64,000 nucleotides of DNA, taken from positions 345,498 through 409,497 of the forward strand of contig NZ_PNFP01000006.1 in NCBI RefSeq assembly GCF_002940685.1. Reading direction: 5' to 3'. This document shows positions 18,686 to 27,450 of this stretch, one piece after another; positions within the stretch are counted from its first letter, which is position 1, and every line of letters starts with the position of its first letter. Both the position numbers and the translations under genes were made by a program. The notes below the pieces were generated by a model. It had not been told where the DNA came from. It made no database searches and saw only the letters and a program-made list of their open reading frames with translations. Source of the stretch: Ensifer adhaerens (GTDB lineage: Bacteria > Pseudomonadota > Alphaproteobacteria > Rhizobiales > Rhizobiaceae).

Positions 18686-19126
18686 ATGAAAAAGTGCGAA
18701 TTCTCCGAAAAGCGAGAACAGATCGTAGCTGAAGCAATTCGCCCCGTGGCGACCGAACTGCGTCTGATCGACGCCGCCGATTTCATCGCGCTGTTGCGGT
18801 TCGAGTCCTATGCCAGCCTTGCTGACCTCGTCGAATCGGCGGCCGAGCTCTATTTTCTACCCGGCACGGTCAATTTCGGCCTCGGCGGCAACTACAATCT
18901 GGATTGGGACTGCGAGCCGGAAATCGTGCTCGACCTCGAACTGAAACCACGCGGTGTGACCATCTATGTCCGCCTGTCGCTTGGCAACGAGACGGCCGGG
19001 ATCGAGATCAGCCATATCAATTTCCAGACCCCCTCGTCCGACCCGGACGAAAACACGGCCTTCCTGGCGCGGAGCCTGGCCGAGGCGAAATTCATCAAGT
19101 CCTATGAGTTGCCGCTGGCAAGCTGA
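18686..19126 (+). CDS. unknown conserved-looking protein downstream of flhB
   Basis: This 146-residue protein starts five bases after the flhB stop, so it is almost certainly co-transcribed. It is soluble and acidic, without signal or membrane segment. The middle (LYFLPGTVNFGLGGNYNLDW) and a beta-rich stretch (VTIYVRLSLGNETAGIEISH) suggest a compact alpha/beta fold. I do not recognise the family. A motility-related role is inferred only from operon position. Confidence 0.75.
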   Translation: MKKCEFSEKREQIVAEAIRPVATELRLIDAADFIALLRFESYASLADLVESAAELYFLPGTVNFGLGGNYNLDWDCEPEIVLDLELKPRGVTIYVRLSLGNETAGIEISHINFQTPSSDPDENTAFLARSLAEAKFIKSYELPLAS

Positions 19127-19230
19127 AGCGCCGTTCGGATCAGGCCTCAAGCGACCGCGTGACGGCAGCCGCCGGGTTTTATCCCGTCGGAACCGTCGCC
19201 TTGAGGCAGGTGCGATCGGTCTGTTGACAG

Positions 19231-19977
19231 CTAGCTGATGTAGCCGAGGCGGATCGCCTTGGCGATCGCCTGGATGCGGTTGACCGAATCGAGCTTCGTC
19301 GTCGCAGCACCCAGATAGGCGTTGACCGTATGGACCGAAAGCCCCATGCGCTCGGCGATCTCTTCGCTGATGTGACCGTCGCCGGCCATCTGCAGACAGG
19401 CGATCTCGCGGTCGCTCAAGGTTTCCGCCGGCGCGACGCGCTTCTCGTCGGCCGCCAGAAGGTCCGTCATGATCATGCAACTGCGGCCGTGCAGATCGAC
19501 GACCTGCTCGGTGGTGGCATCGACATAGCTGCCGGCGAAGACGACATAGCCGTTGCCCTGGGCGCCGAGCCTGACGGGAAAGGCGATGCCGGAATAGGAC
19601 AGCTTGCGGCCCTTCAGGCGATGGGCAAACGGTGCAAGGTCGGAGAGTTCGGCCGCCTGGTGCTCGCCGGCGCCGTTCCAAAGGATCGGCAGCAATGACT
19701 GGTCGAGATGGGCAACCAGCTCTTCGCCATAGGCCGTGACGAGATCATGGGCGTTCGCCTCGGCCGCGACACCCCAGTTGTCGAGGACACAGGTGAGCTT
19801 TCGTGCACCGCCTGTCCCCTTGCCATTGAGGCGCAGGACCGCGAAGTTCTTGGCGTTGATCTGGCGCTGCATGGCCTGCAGGCGCGTGACCAATGTGGCT
19901 GCGCGCGCGGCGCGATTGCCGTTCCTTGCGAGCTTCTGCTCGTCCTCGATCCGCCCGCCGCCAAGAAAATGCGTCAT
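19231..19977 (-). CDS. visR: LuxR-type motility regulator VisR
   Basis: This 248-residue LuxR-family regulator has an N-terminal PAS/autoinducer-like sensing domain (about 20-165) and a C-terminal helix-turn-helix (about 185-245; LSDREIACLQMAGDGHISEE, then SVHTVNAYLGAATTKL). In S. meliloti VisN and VisR act together as the top regulator of flagellar, motility and chemotaxis genes through Rem. The order fliF-visN-visR-flhB matches, so this downstream gene is visR. It starts 12 bases after the visN stop. rem is not in the window. Confidence 0.92.
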   Translation of the reverse strand: MTHFLGGGRIEDEQKLARNGNRAARAATLVTRLQAMQRQINAKNFAVLRLNGKGTGGARKLTCVLDNWGVAAEANAHDLVTAYGEELVAHLDQSLLPILWNGAGEHQAAELSDLAPFAHRLKGRKLSYSGIAFPVRLGAQGNGYVVFAGSYVDATTEQVVDLHGRSCMIMTDLLAADEKRVAPAETLSDREIACLQMAGDGHISEEIAERMGLSVHTVNAYLGAATTKLDSVNRIQAIAKAIRLGYIS

Positions 19978-19989
19978 CGCGTCCGTCCC

Positions 19990-20730
19990 TCACACAAGAT
20001 TATTGCGCACCGCGTAGGCAATCGCTTCCGACCGCGTCCTGGTCGCGGTCTTGCGCATGACGCTGGTGATGTAGTTGTTGATGGTATTTCGCGAGATGCC
20101 GAGGATCACCGCGATCTCTTCGCTCGTCTTGCCTTCGGCAATCCAGAACAGGCACTCCAGCTCGCGCTCCGTAAGCTCGAAGTCCCGGTCATGGCGGACC
20201 TCGGCGCGCGTGGTGAAGCTCGCCAGGTACCCTGCCAGGAGCGTGACGTCGCGCAGATTCTCCTGCGACAGGATCACGTCATCCGGGACCAGCAGCATCA
20301 GGGAAAAACGCAGCCGCCCGACGTTGAAGGTGATTGCGCAATATTCGCGGCTGATGCCGCGCGGCAGTTCGATATCATCAGGCAGCGCATGAAAACACGG
20401 CTGCAGCACGGCGAGGCACTTTTCCAGCTCGGTGGTCTTGGCATGAATGGCGGTGATCACGCCGGAAAGGCGCCGGACGACGTCGAAGGGCCAATCCGAG
20501 CAGACGACATGGTCGAGCCCGCTGTCCTGCGAGAGATCGTAGCGGGCCAGGAGATAATGGCTCGCGCCGACATATTCCGTCAGCGCCGAAAGGCCGCTAC
20601 CGAGACCACCCCGCCCGGCGACTTCGCCCAGTCGTCGCAAGAGCTGATCGCGAGAAAACGCGCCGCCGCGTGCGCGTGTCGGTGCCGTCGGCAAAGGCCA
20701 GACAGCAATGTCTGCTTGCGAAATGTCCAT
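19990..20730 (-). CDS. visN: LuxR-type motility regulator VisN
   Basis: VisN is the partner of VisR. The 246-residue protein has an N-terminal ligand-binding-like domain (about 30-165) and a C-terminal LuxR helix-turn-helix (about 180-240; LTERELECLFWIAEGKTSEE, then SRNTINNYITSVMRKT). The two proteins probably form a heterodimer, as known in S. meliloti. It is the first gene of the pair and follows an unusually long non-coding leader (20731-21510), suggesting that control of motility is exerted there. Confidence 0.92.
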   Translation of the reverse strand: MDISQADIAVWPLPTAPTRARGGAFSRDQLLRRLGEVAGRGGLGSGLSALTEYVGASHYLLARYDLSQDSGLDHVVCSDWPFDVVRRLSGVITAIHAKTTELEKCLAVLQPCFHALPDDIELPRGISREYCAITFNVGRLRFSLMLLVPDDVILSQENLRDVTLLAGYLASFTTRAEVRHDRDFELTERELECLFWIAEGKTSEEIAVILGISRNTINNYITSVMRKTATRTRSEAIAYAVRNNLV

Positions 20731-21510
20731 GAGTTCAGCCCCTGTGCCGGATCCACATCCCGGAACTGCATGTGCGCTGCCGCCGCCAACAGCCGGCCGA
20801 AGCCGATTATTACCACCAGTCGCAGATCAGGACGCGAATCAACTGCTAAAAATGTACATCGGCACGAGAAAAAAAACACCGCCCTCTTCTGGCTATTTAC
20901 TTCGCGTCGCAGGCATGTCGCGATTCGTGACCGAAACACCCTGCAGGAGCCCCTCCTCCACCGCGCAAATCATAGCAAACTCGCAACACGCTGAAAGACA
21001 AAGGCTTTTCTCGCGAAAATCCACCGTTTCCACGACCGAACCGGGATTGGCAGCCGGGTCGCGGCCGGAAAATGGGGCGATTTCATCCCAAAAAAGGGCA
21101 CTTTTTCACGCGCATGGAATTTTGAGTTCGCGGGATATTATACTTTGTTTTCAGAAGCTGTTGCTCAAATGCACCAGCTGATTTTCAGACAATGCTCATT
21201 TTATCGATATATAAATTGTGAAACTCATAGAATAAATCCGGCTATTAACATTAATATAGTTACACTGAACTCTGTATTGCCGGAATCCGGCATAGTAGAT
21301 GGCAGCGTGGAATGCACGTCATGCGGGCGCGCCGAATCTATAAATTAAGATATCGTTAAAGTATTACCATCCTGGCAGCCGGCGGGACTCAGCCGGCCTC
21401 ACTTCGAAACTTGAAGCAATTTCGAAGCCAGATCAAAACCGGCAGCCAGACTCCCGCAATATTTGCGCCGAACATCAAAGCGCGCTGCCAGCGCGAACAG
21501 GCGTGCCACG
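20731..21510. promoter_or_regulatory. long AT-rich upstream region of visN
   Basis: About 780 bases without a believable gene separate visN from the fliF terminator. Bases from about 21110 to 21370 are markedly AT-rich compared with the surroundings, with runs such as ATCGATATATAAATTG and TTAACATTAATATAG. This is the natural place for visNR promoters and nucleoid-protein or regulator binding. A 157-codon plus-strand frame here looks random in composition. Confidence 0.55.
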
Positions 21511-21541
21511 ACAAAGAAAAATCCCGCCACAAGGGCGGGAT
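21511..21541 (-). terminator. intrinsic terminator of fliF
   Basis: The stem ATCCCGCC / GGCGGGAT with a five-base loop is followed on the minus strand by TTTTCTTTGT, about 35 bases after the fliF stop. It is a strong rho-independent terminator, so visNR is transcribed separately. Confidence 0.9.
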
Positions 21542-21572
21542 CTGCAAGAAATCGCGAAGCGTTTCCTGTCTG

Positions 21573-23246
21573 TCAGGCCGCTTTGTCGAGAGCCCACTTG
21601 CGCAGGATCTTGGCCGCGCGCTCTTCGCTGATCTCGACCATGCGCGCCAGGCGCCGTTCCGGTCCTTCCTTGACGCGTCGGTTGAAGCCGCCGTCGTCGC
21701 CCATGTTGAGCAGGTCGTCGGTGCTGTCGAACCCGAAGTCCGAGCCGAAGCCGTCCATGAGGGCTCCGCCGGCGCCAGCGTTCGCCGGTGAGAAGTCCGG
21801 CAGTTCGAGGCCCGCGGCTTCGCCCTGGATCTGGCCGGCACTGCCGCCGAGACCGAGCTGGCGGGCGAGCGGCCGCATGCCCATCCAGACGACCAGGAAG
21901 GCGACCACGATGAAGGCAAGGGCATTGATGATGCCGCCGAGGTTGCGGGTCAGCGTCTCCATCACGCCGGGACCGGCGACAGCTTGGTCGAGCAACTGCG
22001 TCTCGACGAAGTCCATGGCGGTCAGGGTCACGATATCGCCGCGGCTGGTGTCGAGGCCGGCGGCCGAAGCGACGATCTTCTGCATGTCGGCGAGATAGGC
22101 ATCGATCTTCGCCTGGTCGGCCGGTTCGCCGACCATCGCGGCCAGGCGGCCGCGGTTGACGACGACGGCGACGGAGAGGCGCTCGACCGTGTAGCTGTTC
22201 TTGACGGTGGCGATCGTCTTGCTGTTGATTTCGTAGTTGGTCTGCTCTTCTTTTTTCTCGGCTTCGTCGCTCGACCGCGGGCCGGCGCCGCCGGTCGGAG
22301 CGGCCTGCGGAATGTTCTGCTGCACGGTCGCGGCATTGTCCGGCTGCTGCTGGCTGGATTTCTGCTCTTCCTTGGTCACGCGCGTCGAGCGCTCGACGCG
22401 CGATTCCGGATCGAAGACCGTTTCCTGGATCTGCTGCGTATCGGTGTTGAGGCGCGCCGTGACGCTGGAGCGGAAGTTGTCCATGCCCAGGAACGGTGCC
22501 AGAGCATTGTCGATCTTCTTCTCAAGCTCGGTCTGGACGTTCTGAACGACGCCGAGCGACTGGTTGAGGGCGCTGTTGGCCGGATCGTCGCCAGAGGCGA
22601 GCAACTGCCCGGTCGAATCGAGCACGGTCACGTCGTCGACGTCGAGCCCCGGTACGGAAGAGGCGACGAGATGACGGATCGAGGCGGCGGCGCTGCGGCC
22701 GACCGTGGCGCTGGCGCGGATCATGACCGAGGCGGTCGGATTCTGGTCAGCCTTGCGGAAGCTGCCGCGCTCCGGCATCACGATGTGGACGCGGGCGGCG
22801 GCAATGCCGGAAATCTGCTGGATGGTGCGGCCGATTTCGCCTTCAAGCGCGCGCACGCGGGTCACTTCCTGCATGAAGGAGGTGAGGCCCAGCGAGCCGA
22901 CATTGTCGAAGAGTTCGTAGCCGGCGTTGGCGCTGCTCGGCAGGCCGCGCTCGGCGAGCAGCAGGCGCGCCTTGCTGGTCATGCCAACGGGAACCTGGAG
23001 GCTGGCGCCGTCAGCCCCGACATTGAAGTCGATGTTGGCCTCGGCCAGCGCGATGCTGATCTGAGTGACATCGCTGCGTTCGAGCCCGACATAGAGCGTC
23101 TCGAACGAGGGTCTGTTGACGTAAATTCCGGCCCCGAGAACCATGCCGACCGCAACAATGCCGGCCGCGGCCAGCGCAATCAGCTTGCCTTGCCCGAGAC
23201 TGCTCAGGTTCTTCGTGAACGTCGAGAGTTGATCCAACAGACTCAT
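21573..23246 (-). CDS. fliF: flagellar MS-ring protein FliF
   Basis: FliF builds the MS ring in the inner membrane on which the whole flagellum assembles. The 557-residue product has a first membrane helix (about 22-45, LIALAAAGIVAVGMVLGAGI) and ring-building domains containing RPSFETLYVGLERSDVTQIS and the RVHIVMPERGSF region. A low-complexity Gln/Glu-rich periplasmic loop (about 290-340), a second helix (about 430-455) and a C-terminal FliG-binding tail (RAAKILRKWALDKAA) follow. Length is normal. It has a strong terminator behind it. Confidence 0.97.
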   Translation of the reverse strand: MSLLDQLSTFTKNLSSLGQGKLIALAAAGIVAVGMVLGAGIYVNRPSFETLYVGLERSDVTQISIALAEANIDFNVGADGASLQVPVGMTSKARLLLAERGLPSSANAGYELFDNVGSLGLTSFMQEVTRVRALEGEIGRTIQQISGIAAARVHIVMPERGSFRKADQNPTASVMIRASATVGRSAAASIRHLVASSVPGLDVDDVTVLDSTGQLLASGDDPANSALNQSLGVVQNVQTELEKKIDNALAPFLGMDNFRSSVTARLNTDTQQIQETVFDPESRVERSTRVTKEEQKSSQQQPDNAATVQQNIPQAAPTGGAGPRSSDEAEKKEEQTNYEINSKTIATVKNSYTVERLSVAVVVNRGRLAAMVGEPADQAKIDAYLADMQKIVASAAGLDTSRGDIVTLTAMDFVETQLLDQAVAGPGVMETLTRNLGGIINALAFIVVAFLVVWMGMRPLARQLGLGGSAGQIQGEAAGLELPDFSPANAGAGGALMDGFGSDFGFDSTDDLLNMGDDGGFNRRVKEGPERRLARMVEISEERAAKILRKWALDKAA

Positions 23247-23604
23247 TCTGTTTCCGCACCCAGTATCGCAAGGTCTTCGAGCCGGTCATCGGCCGAGCGC
23301 CCTGCGCAGTTCCAACATTCGGGTTTTCTGGGTATCGACATGCCGAGTATCGACTTCCAATGCGCGCGAATCCACCAGTCCCGATCCGGACCGTAGGAAA
23401 CGAAACTTGCGCGAACTTGGCCTGATGAGCCCTGCCGGAGCGGCTGAGGCTTCATGACAGGACTTATCCACGGGCACGGAAAGGGCTGCTCGGCGCGGAA
23501 AAATCGGCGTGCAAGACCGTCGCCACATCAGGGCACGACACGGTAAACCGCTGATTTTACACGGGTATTTTCAGATTCTCGTCCGGGAATGCACTTTGCG
23601 AGCG
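23247..23604. other. intergenic gap between cheT and fliF
   Basis: This 358-base interval separates the end of the che operon from fliF on the same strand. It must contain any separate fliF promoter. A minus-strand frame of 70 codons here has a composition typical of chance ORFs. I see no terminator hairpin with a T tract behind cheT. Confidence 0.5.
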
Positions 23605-23997
23605 TCAGAACGCTTCGAAATCGCCGGCCGCCTTCGTCAACGGCTGCGAGTGGCCGTGGCGCAACATGCCGTTGCCAAGTGCCTTTTTCATGTCGGCAAG
23701 CTTCACCAGATTGACGGCCGTGGTGACGTCGACCATCCAGGCGTCCGGGATCGACGCGGTAATCGTGTCGATGAACTCGGCAAGGCCGCGGGTCTTCTGC
23801 ACAGCCAGGTCGATGCCCTGCAGCACCATCATCTTGTCGGGGTTCGCAAGCGCATCGACGCCCTCGTCGCCGGCGAGCTGCGGTTCGATCCGCTCGATCA
23901 GATAGGCGACGTCATGCAGTTCTGTGACAATGCGCATCAGCACTTCGGGGAGCGCTTCTTCCACGTGCGGCATGTGGCCCTTGTAGTCGGTCTGCAT
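23605..23997 (-). CDS. cheT: CheT, CheZ-like chemotaxis protein
   Basis: This 130-residue all-helical protein is the last gene of the che operon, where S. meliloti carries cheT. The helix around residues 58-78 contains the pair Asp63/Gln67 in GIDLAVQKTRG. It lines up with the catalytic DxxxQ of CheZ (QDLTGQVIK in E. coli), which speeds loss of phosphate from CheY. CheT is thus probably a shortened CheZ-type phosphatase or adaptation factor acting on CheY. It lies 73 bases after cheD. Identity by position and motif is good; activity is inferred. Confidence 0.85.
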   Translation of the reverse strand: MQTDYKGHMPHVEEALPEVLMRIVTELHDVAYLIERIEPQLAGDEGVDALANPDKMMVLQGIDLAVQKTRGLAEFIDTITASIPDAWMVDVTTAVNLVKLADMKKALGNGMLRHGHSQPLTKAAGDFEAF

Positions 23998-24070
23998 CGG
24001 TATGTCTCACGTGGCTCGGGGCTTCGGTAGAAGTCGTATTTCAGGCCTGCGAGGCGCCTGCCTCGCAGGA

Positions 24071-24625
24071 TCAGAAGAATTCGATGGAGCTTTCGACCGG
24101 CTTCGGCGCAACGATCGGGCGTTCCTCCAGCTGCACGGTGCGCTGGGCCTCGACGCCGGTCAGGGCGTATTGCCGGGCGCGACCGCTGGACGGCCAGTAT
24201 TCGAGCTTGCGGCCATGCTCGCCGCCAGTGCTCTCGCCGACGATGCGGATGCCCTCGTCGAGCAGGAACTGGCGCGCGAAGGCGGCGTTCTGCTCGCCGA
24301 CATTGGAGAAGCGCGCGATCGTCTTGGCGCCGCCGAAGATCTTGGCTTCGAGACGGTCTCGCCTCGCGCCCTGCTTCAGGAGGCCGTTGATGAGCAGCTC
24401 CATCAGGTGAACCCCGTAGCGGGTCGCATCGCCGCCGGAGGTCGGCGACGTCGCGGAACCGGGCAGCAGAAAGTGGTTCATGCCGCCGACGCCGACCACG
24501 GGATCGCGCATGCAGGCTGCCACGCAGGAACCGAGAATGGTCGACAGCACGATGTTCGGATCGTTGAAGACCTTGTACTCGCCCTGAATGACATGCACGC
24601 GCTTGCCGGCGGCTTCCATGTTCAT
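24071..24625 (-). CDS. cheD: chemoreceptor glutamine deamidase CheD
   Basis: CheD deamidates specific glutamines of chemoreceptors. The 184-residue product has the catalytic Cys in [14 protein letters not shown] and the conserved His in GGMNHFLLP, plus [18 protein letters not shown] near the middle. Length is normal. Its start overlaps the cheY2 stop by four bases. No CheC is present, as is usual in rhizobia. Confidence 0.96.
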   Translation of the reverse strand: MNMEAAGKRVHVIQGEYKVFNDPNIVLSTILGSCVAACMRDPVVGVGGMNHFLLPGSATSPTSGGDATRYGVHLMELLINGLLKQGARRDRLEAKIFGGAKTIARFSNVGEQNAAFARQFLLDEGIRIVGESTGGEHGRKLEYWPSSGRARQYALTGVEAQRTVQLEERPIVAPKPVESSIEFF

Positions 24626-25011
24626 TTGAGCGCCCCGAATACGGCTTCGATCGCAGCCTTCATCTTTTCGATGGTGAAGGGCTTGGCCAGAACATTGTTG
24701 GCACCGAGCGCGGCCGCCTTCTGAACGAGGGCACGATCGCCCTGAGCCGTCAGGATGATGAAGGCCGCCTTCTTCGTCGCCGGGTTGGAGCGGACCGCCT
24801 GCAGCAGGCCAAGGCCGTCCATTTTCGGCATGTTGAAGTCGGAGATCACCAGATGGTGCGGGTTCTGGGCCATGATCTTCATGCCCTGCTCCCCGTCACC
24901 GGCGGCGGTGATCTGCTTGAAGCCGAGCTGCTGCAGGGCGTCACCCAGGAGCAGGCGGCTCGTCACCTGATCGTCGACGATCAGAACTTTGATTTTTTCG
25001 GCGATGGACAT
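24622..25011 (-). CDS. cheY2: chemotaxis response regulator CheY2 (motor-acting)
   Basis: This 129-residue single receiver domain has the acidic pair in VLIVDDQ, phospho-acceptor Asp58 in [12 protein letters not shown], Thr in ILTAQGD, and Lys in LAKPFT. In S. meliloti the CheY at this position (between cheB and cheD) is CheY2, the main regulator of motor speed, also phosphorylated on Asp58. It overlaps cheB by one base and cheD by four. Confidence 0.93.
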   Translation of the reverse strand: MSIAEKIKVLIVDDQVTSRLLLGDALQQLGFKQITAAGDGEQGMKIMAQNPHHLVISDFNMPKMDGLGLLQAVRSNPATKKAAFIILTAQGDRALVQKAAALGANNVLAKPFTIEKMKAAIEAVFGALK

Positions 25012-26072
25012 TATTCGCTTCCTTCCTTGCGGAGCGCCGCTGCTTTCAGGACCTCCTCCCCGATGGAACCGAGGGGGAGCTGGGTTTCAACGGCGCCCAA
25101 TTCATAGGCGACTCTCGGCATGCCGTAGACGACACATGTCTTTTCGTTCTGGCCGAAGGTCTTTGCTCCGGCATGCCGCATTTTCAGGAGACCGGAGGCG
25201 CCGTCGCGCCCCATGCCGGTCAGAATGACACCGATCGCATTGCGGCCGGCAAGCTCGGCAACGGAATCGAACAGCACATCGACCGAAGGGCGATGGCCGT
25301 TGACCGGATCGCGGTCGACCAGGCGGCAGCAGGGTGCCGTCGCATTGGCGACCTGCAGATGACGCTCGCCGCCGGGCGCCAGATAGACCTTGCCGACTTC
25401 GAGCCGCGCCCCATCCGTCGCCTCCTGCACCGTCGGCGCGCAGAGGCGGTTCAGCCGCTCGGCGAAGCTCTTGGTGAAGGTGTGCGGCATGTGCTGCGTG
25501 ATGACCGTCGGCGGGCAATTGGCCGGGAACTTCTGCAATACCGTGATCAGGGCTTCGACGCCGCCGGTCGAGGCGCCGATGGCGACGATCTTGCGGCCGG
25601 CCCGATACTCCGAGGCGGTGTTGCCATTGGCGGCCGCCGGAGAGCCTGCGATCTTGTTGCCGGTGATGATGAACTTGCGCTGCGAACGCGCGGCCGCCTT
25701 CACCTTGTCGACGAGGCCGGCAAAGGGATGCGGGTCGCCCGGATGCGGCTTGCCGACGCAATCGAAGGCGCCGATTTCGAGCGCAGCGATCGTCGCTTCG
25801 GCGCCCTTGTGCGTCAGCGTCGAAACCATGATGACCGGCATGGGCCTCAGCCGCATGATCTTGTCGAGGAATTCGAGGCCGTTCATGTTCGGCATTTCGA
25901 TGTCGAGGGTGATGACATCGGGATCGAGCTGCTTGATCGCCTGGCGTGCTTCCATGGCGTCGGCTGCCTGGCCGACGACGGTCACGTCGGGATCGGCGTT
26001 CAAGACAGCGGTGATCAGGCCACGCATGGTGGCGGAGTCGTCAACGACGAGAACACGAGCGGGAGCGGTCAT
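25011..26072 (-). CDS. cheB: chemoreceptor methylesterase/deamidase CheB
   Basis: CheB removes methyl groups from chemoreceptors once phosphorylated by CheA. The 353-residue product has an N-terminal receiver (about 1-125; phospho-acceptor Asp57 in [13 protein letters not shown]) and a C-terminal esterase with the triad segments [10 protein letters not shown] (Ser), [12 protein letters not shown] (His) and [10 protein letters not shown] (Asp). I use the ATG at 26072; the frame is open further but overlaps cheR. It overlaps cheR by four bases. Confidence 0.96.
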   Translation of the reverse strand: MTAPARVLVVDDSATMRGLITAVLNADPDVTVVGQAADAMEARQAIKQLDPDVITLDIEMPNMNGLEFLDKIMRLRPMPVIMVSTLTHKGAEATIAALEIGAFDCVGKPHPGDPHPFAGLVDKVKAAARSQRKFIITGNKIAGSPAAANGNTASEYRAGRKIVAIGASTGGVEALITVLQKFPANCPPTVITQHMPHTFTKSFAERLNRLCAPTVQEATDGARLEVGKVYLAPGGERHLQVANATAPCCRLVDRDPVNGHRPSVDVLFDSVAELAGRNAIGVILTGMGRDGASGLLKMRHAGAKTFGQNEKTCVVYGMPRVAYELGAVETQLPLGSIGEEVLKAAALRKEGSE

Positions 26073-26977
26073 GCCCGTCCTCCATGAAACTTGCCGGTAT
26101 GGCGGTAGGTGGTGATGCCGATGTTGTCGAAGTGCGCCTTGGCGTCGCCCGACACGCGCTCGGAATGGCCGATGTAAAGATGACCGTCGGTGTTGAGCAT
26201 GCCGGCGAAACGCGACCAGATCTTCATCTGCGTCGGCTCGTCGAAATAGATGACGACGTTGCGGCAGAAGATGACATCGAACGGCCCCTTGAACGGCCAT
26301 TGCGCCATCAGGTTCAGCTCGTTGAAGGTAATCAGACGCTTGACGCGATCGTCGACCTGCCACTTGAAGCGGCCGCCGGCATTGACCTCCGAGAAATATT
26401 GCTTGCGCATCGCCGGATTGACGGTTTCGAGCGCGGTCGCGTCGTAGGCTCCGGCGCGGGCAAGCGCCAGGATCTTCGGGTCGATGTCGGTCGCCAGGAT
26501 GCGGAAGTCGTAGTCGGCCGCATTCGGCAGCAGCGACAGAACCGTGAGCGCGATCGAATAGGGCTCCTGTCCGTCCGAACAGGCGGCCGACCAGATGCGC
26601 ACCCGACCACCGGCCTTCGCACGGGCAATCAGCTCCGGCAGTACGTCGGTCTTCAGGTGCTCGAAGTGATGGTTCTCGCGGAAGAACCGCGTGAAGTTCG
26701 TCGTCAGATGCGAAAGCATGTCACGGCGCGCGGCGGCACCGGCGGGCGAGGAGACCAGCTGGCAGTACTCGCGGAAACCCTTGAGACCGAGATTGCGGAT
26801 ATGCTTCGACAGCCGCGAATAGACGAGCGACGCCTTGGTCTCGTTGAGATAGATGCCGGCGTCCGCGTAAATCATCGCGGCGATCTCGCTGAGATCGCGA
26901 CGGGTCAACGGATACTCACCACTTGCAAGGCACTCGTCCGGCGACAGCTTCTGTTCGAATGCGACCTGGTTCCTCAT
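26069..26977 (-). CDS. cheR: chemoreceptor methyltransferase CheR
   Basis: CheR methylates receptor glutamates with S-adenosylmethionine. The 302-residue product has the helical N-terminal domain ([20 protein letters not shown]), the [18 protein letters not shown] motif, the SAM-binding [17 protein letters not shown], and [20 protein letters not shown] near the C-terminus. The start ATG at 26977 overlaps the cheW stop by four bases; longer open frame upstream is a cheW shadow. Confidence 0.96.
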   Translation of the reverse strand: MRNQVAFEQKLSPDECLASGEYPLTRRDLSEIAAMIYADAGIYLNETKASLVYSRLSKHIRNLGLKGFREYCQLVSSPAGAAARRDMLSHLTTNFTRFFRENHHFEHLKTDVLPELIARAKAGGRVRIWSAACSDGQEPYSIALTVLSLLPNAADYDFRILATDIDPKILALARAGAYDATALETVNPAMRKQYFSEVNAGGRFKWQVDDRVKRLITFNELNLMAQWPFKGPFDVIFCRNVVIYFDEPTQMKIWSRFAGMLNTDGHLYIGHSERVSGDAKAHFDNIGITTYRHTGKFHGGRA

Positions 26978-27450
26978 GCGGCTTCCCTTTCTTCCTGCGG
27001 GAAGATGGCTTCCAGCTCGATGAGGCAGATCATCCGGCCTTCGATCGCGAGCACGCCGCGGGCGAAGCTCTTTTCGAACTCGGACGACACGACATCCGGT
27101 GTCGGCTGGATCTTGTCGTCGGTAATGGTCAGGATGTCGGAGACGGCGTCGACCAGAAGGCCGACGACCTGGCTCTTGACCTGCGCGACGATGATGACGT
27201 GACGCACGGTCGGCTCGGCCGGCGTCATGCCGAGCCGGGCCGAGAGATCGACGATCGGCAGCACGGCACCGCGAAGGTTGATGACACCGAGCACATAGGA
27301 TGGCGCATGCGGCATGGATGTCGCAGGCGTCCAGCCACGGATCTCGCGTACCGACATGATGTTCACGCAGAATTCCTGAGCGCCGACCCGGAAAGCGATC
27401 AGCTCCCGTCCGTCCGTCGTCAGATTTTTTGCGGCATAGGTCATTGGCAT
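26974..27450 (-). CDS. cheW: chemotaxis coupling protein CheW
   Basis: CheW couples receptors to CheA in signalling arrays. The 158-residue product is a single CheW domain with [40 protein letters not shown] and [14 protein letters not shown]. It overlaps cheA by one base and cheR by four. Confidence 0.96.
   Translation of the reverse strand: MPMTYAAKNLTTDGRELIAFRVGAQEFCVNIMSVREIRGWTPATSMPHAPSYVLGVINLRGAVLPIVDLSARLGMTPAEPTVRHVIIVAQVKSQVVGLLVDAVSDILTITDDKIQPTPDVVSSEFEKSFARGVLAIEGRMICLIELEAIFPQEEREAA

Noticed and set aside
20708..21181. Plus-strand frame of 157 codons in the visN upstream region
   Set aside because: Composition is rich in Ser/Pro/Arg with no structure, it overlaps the visN start, and it has no convincing ribosome site.
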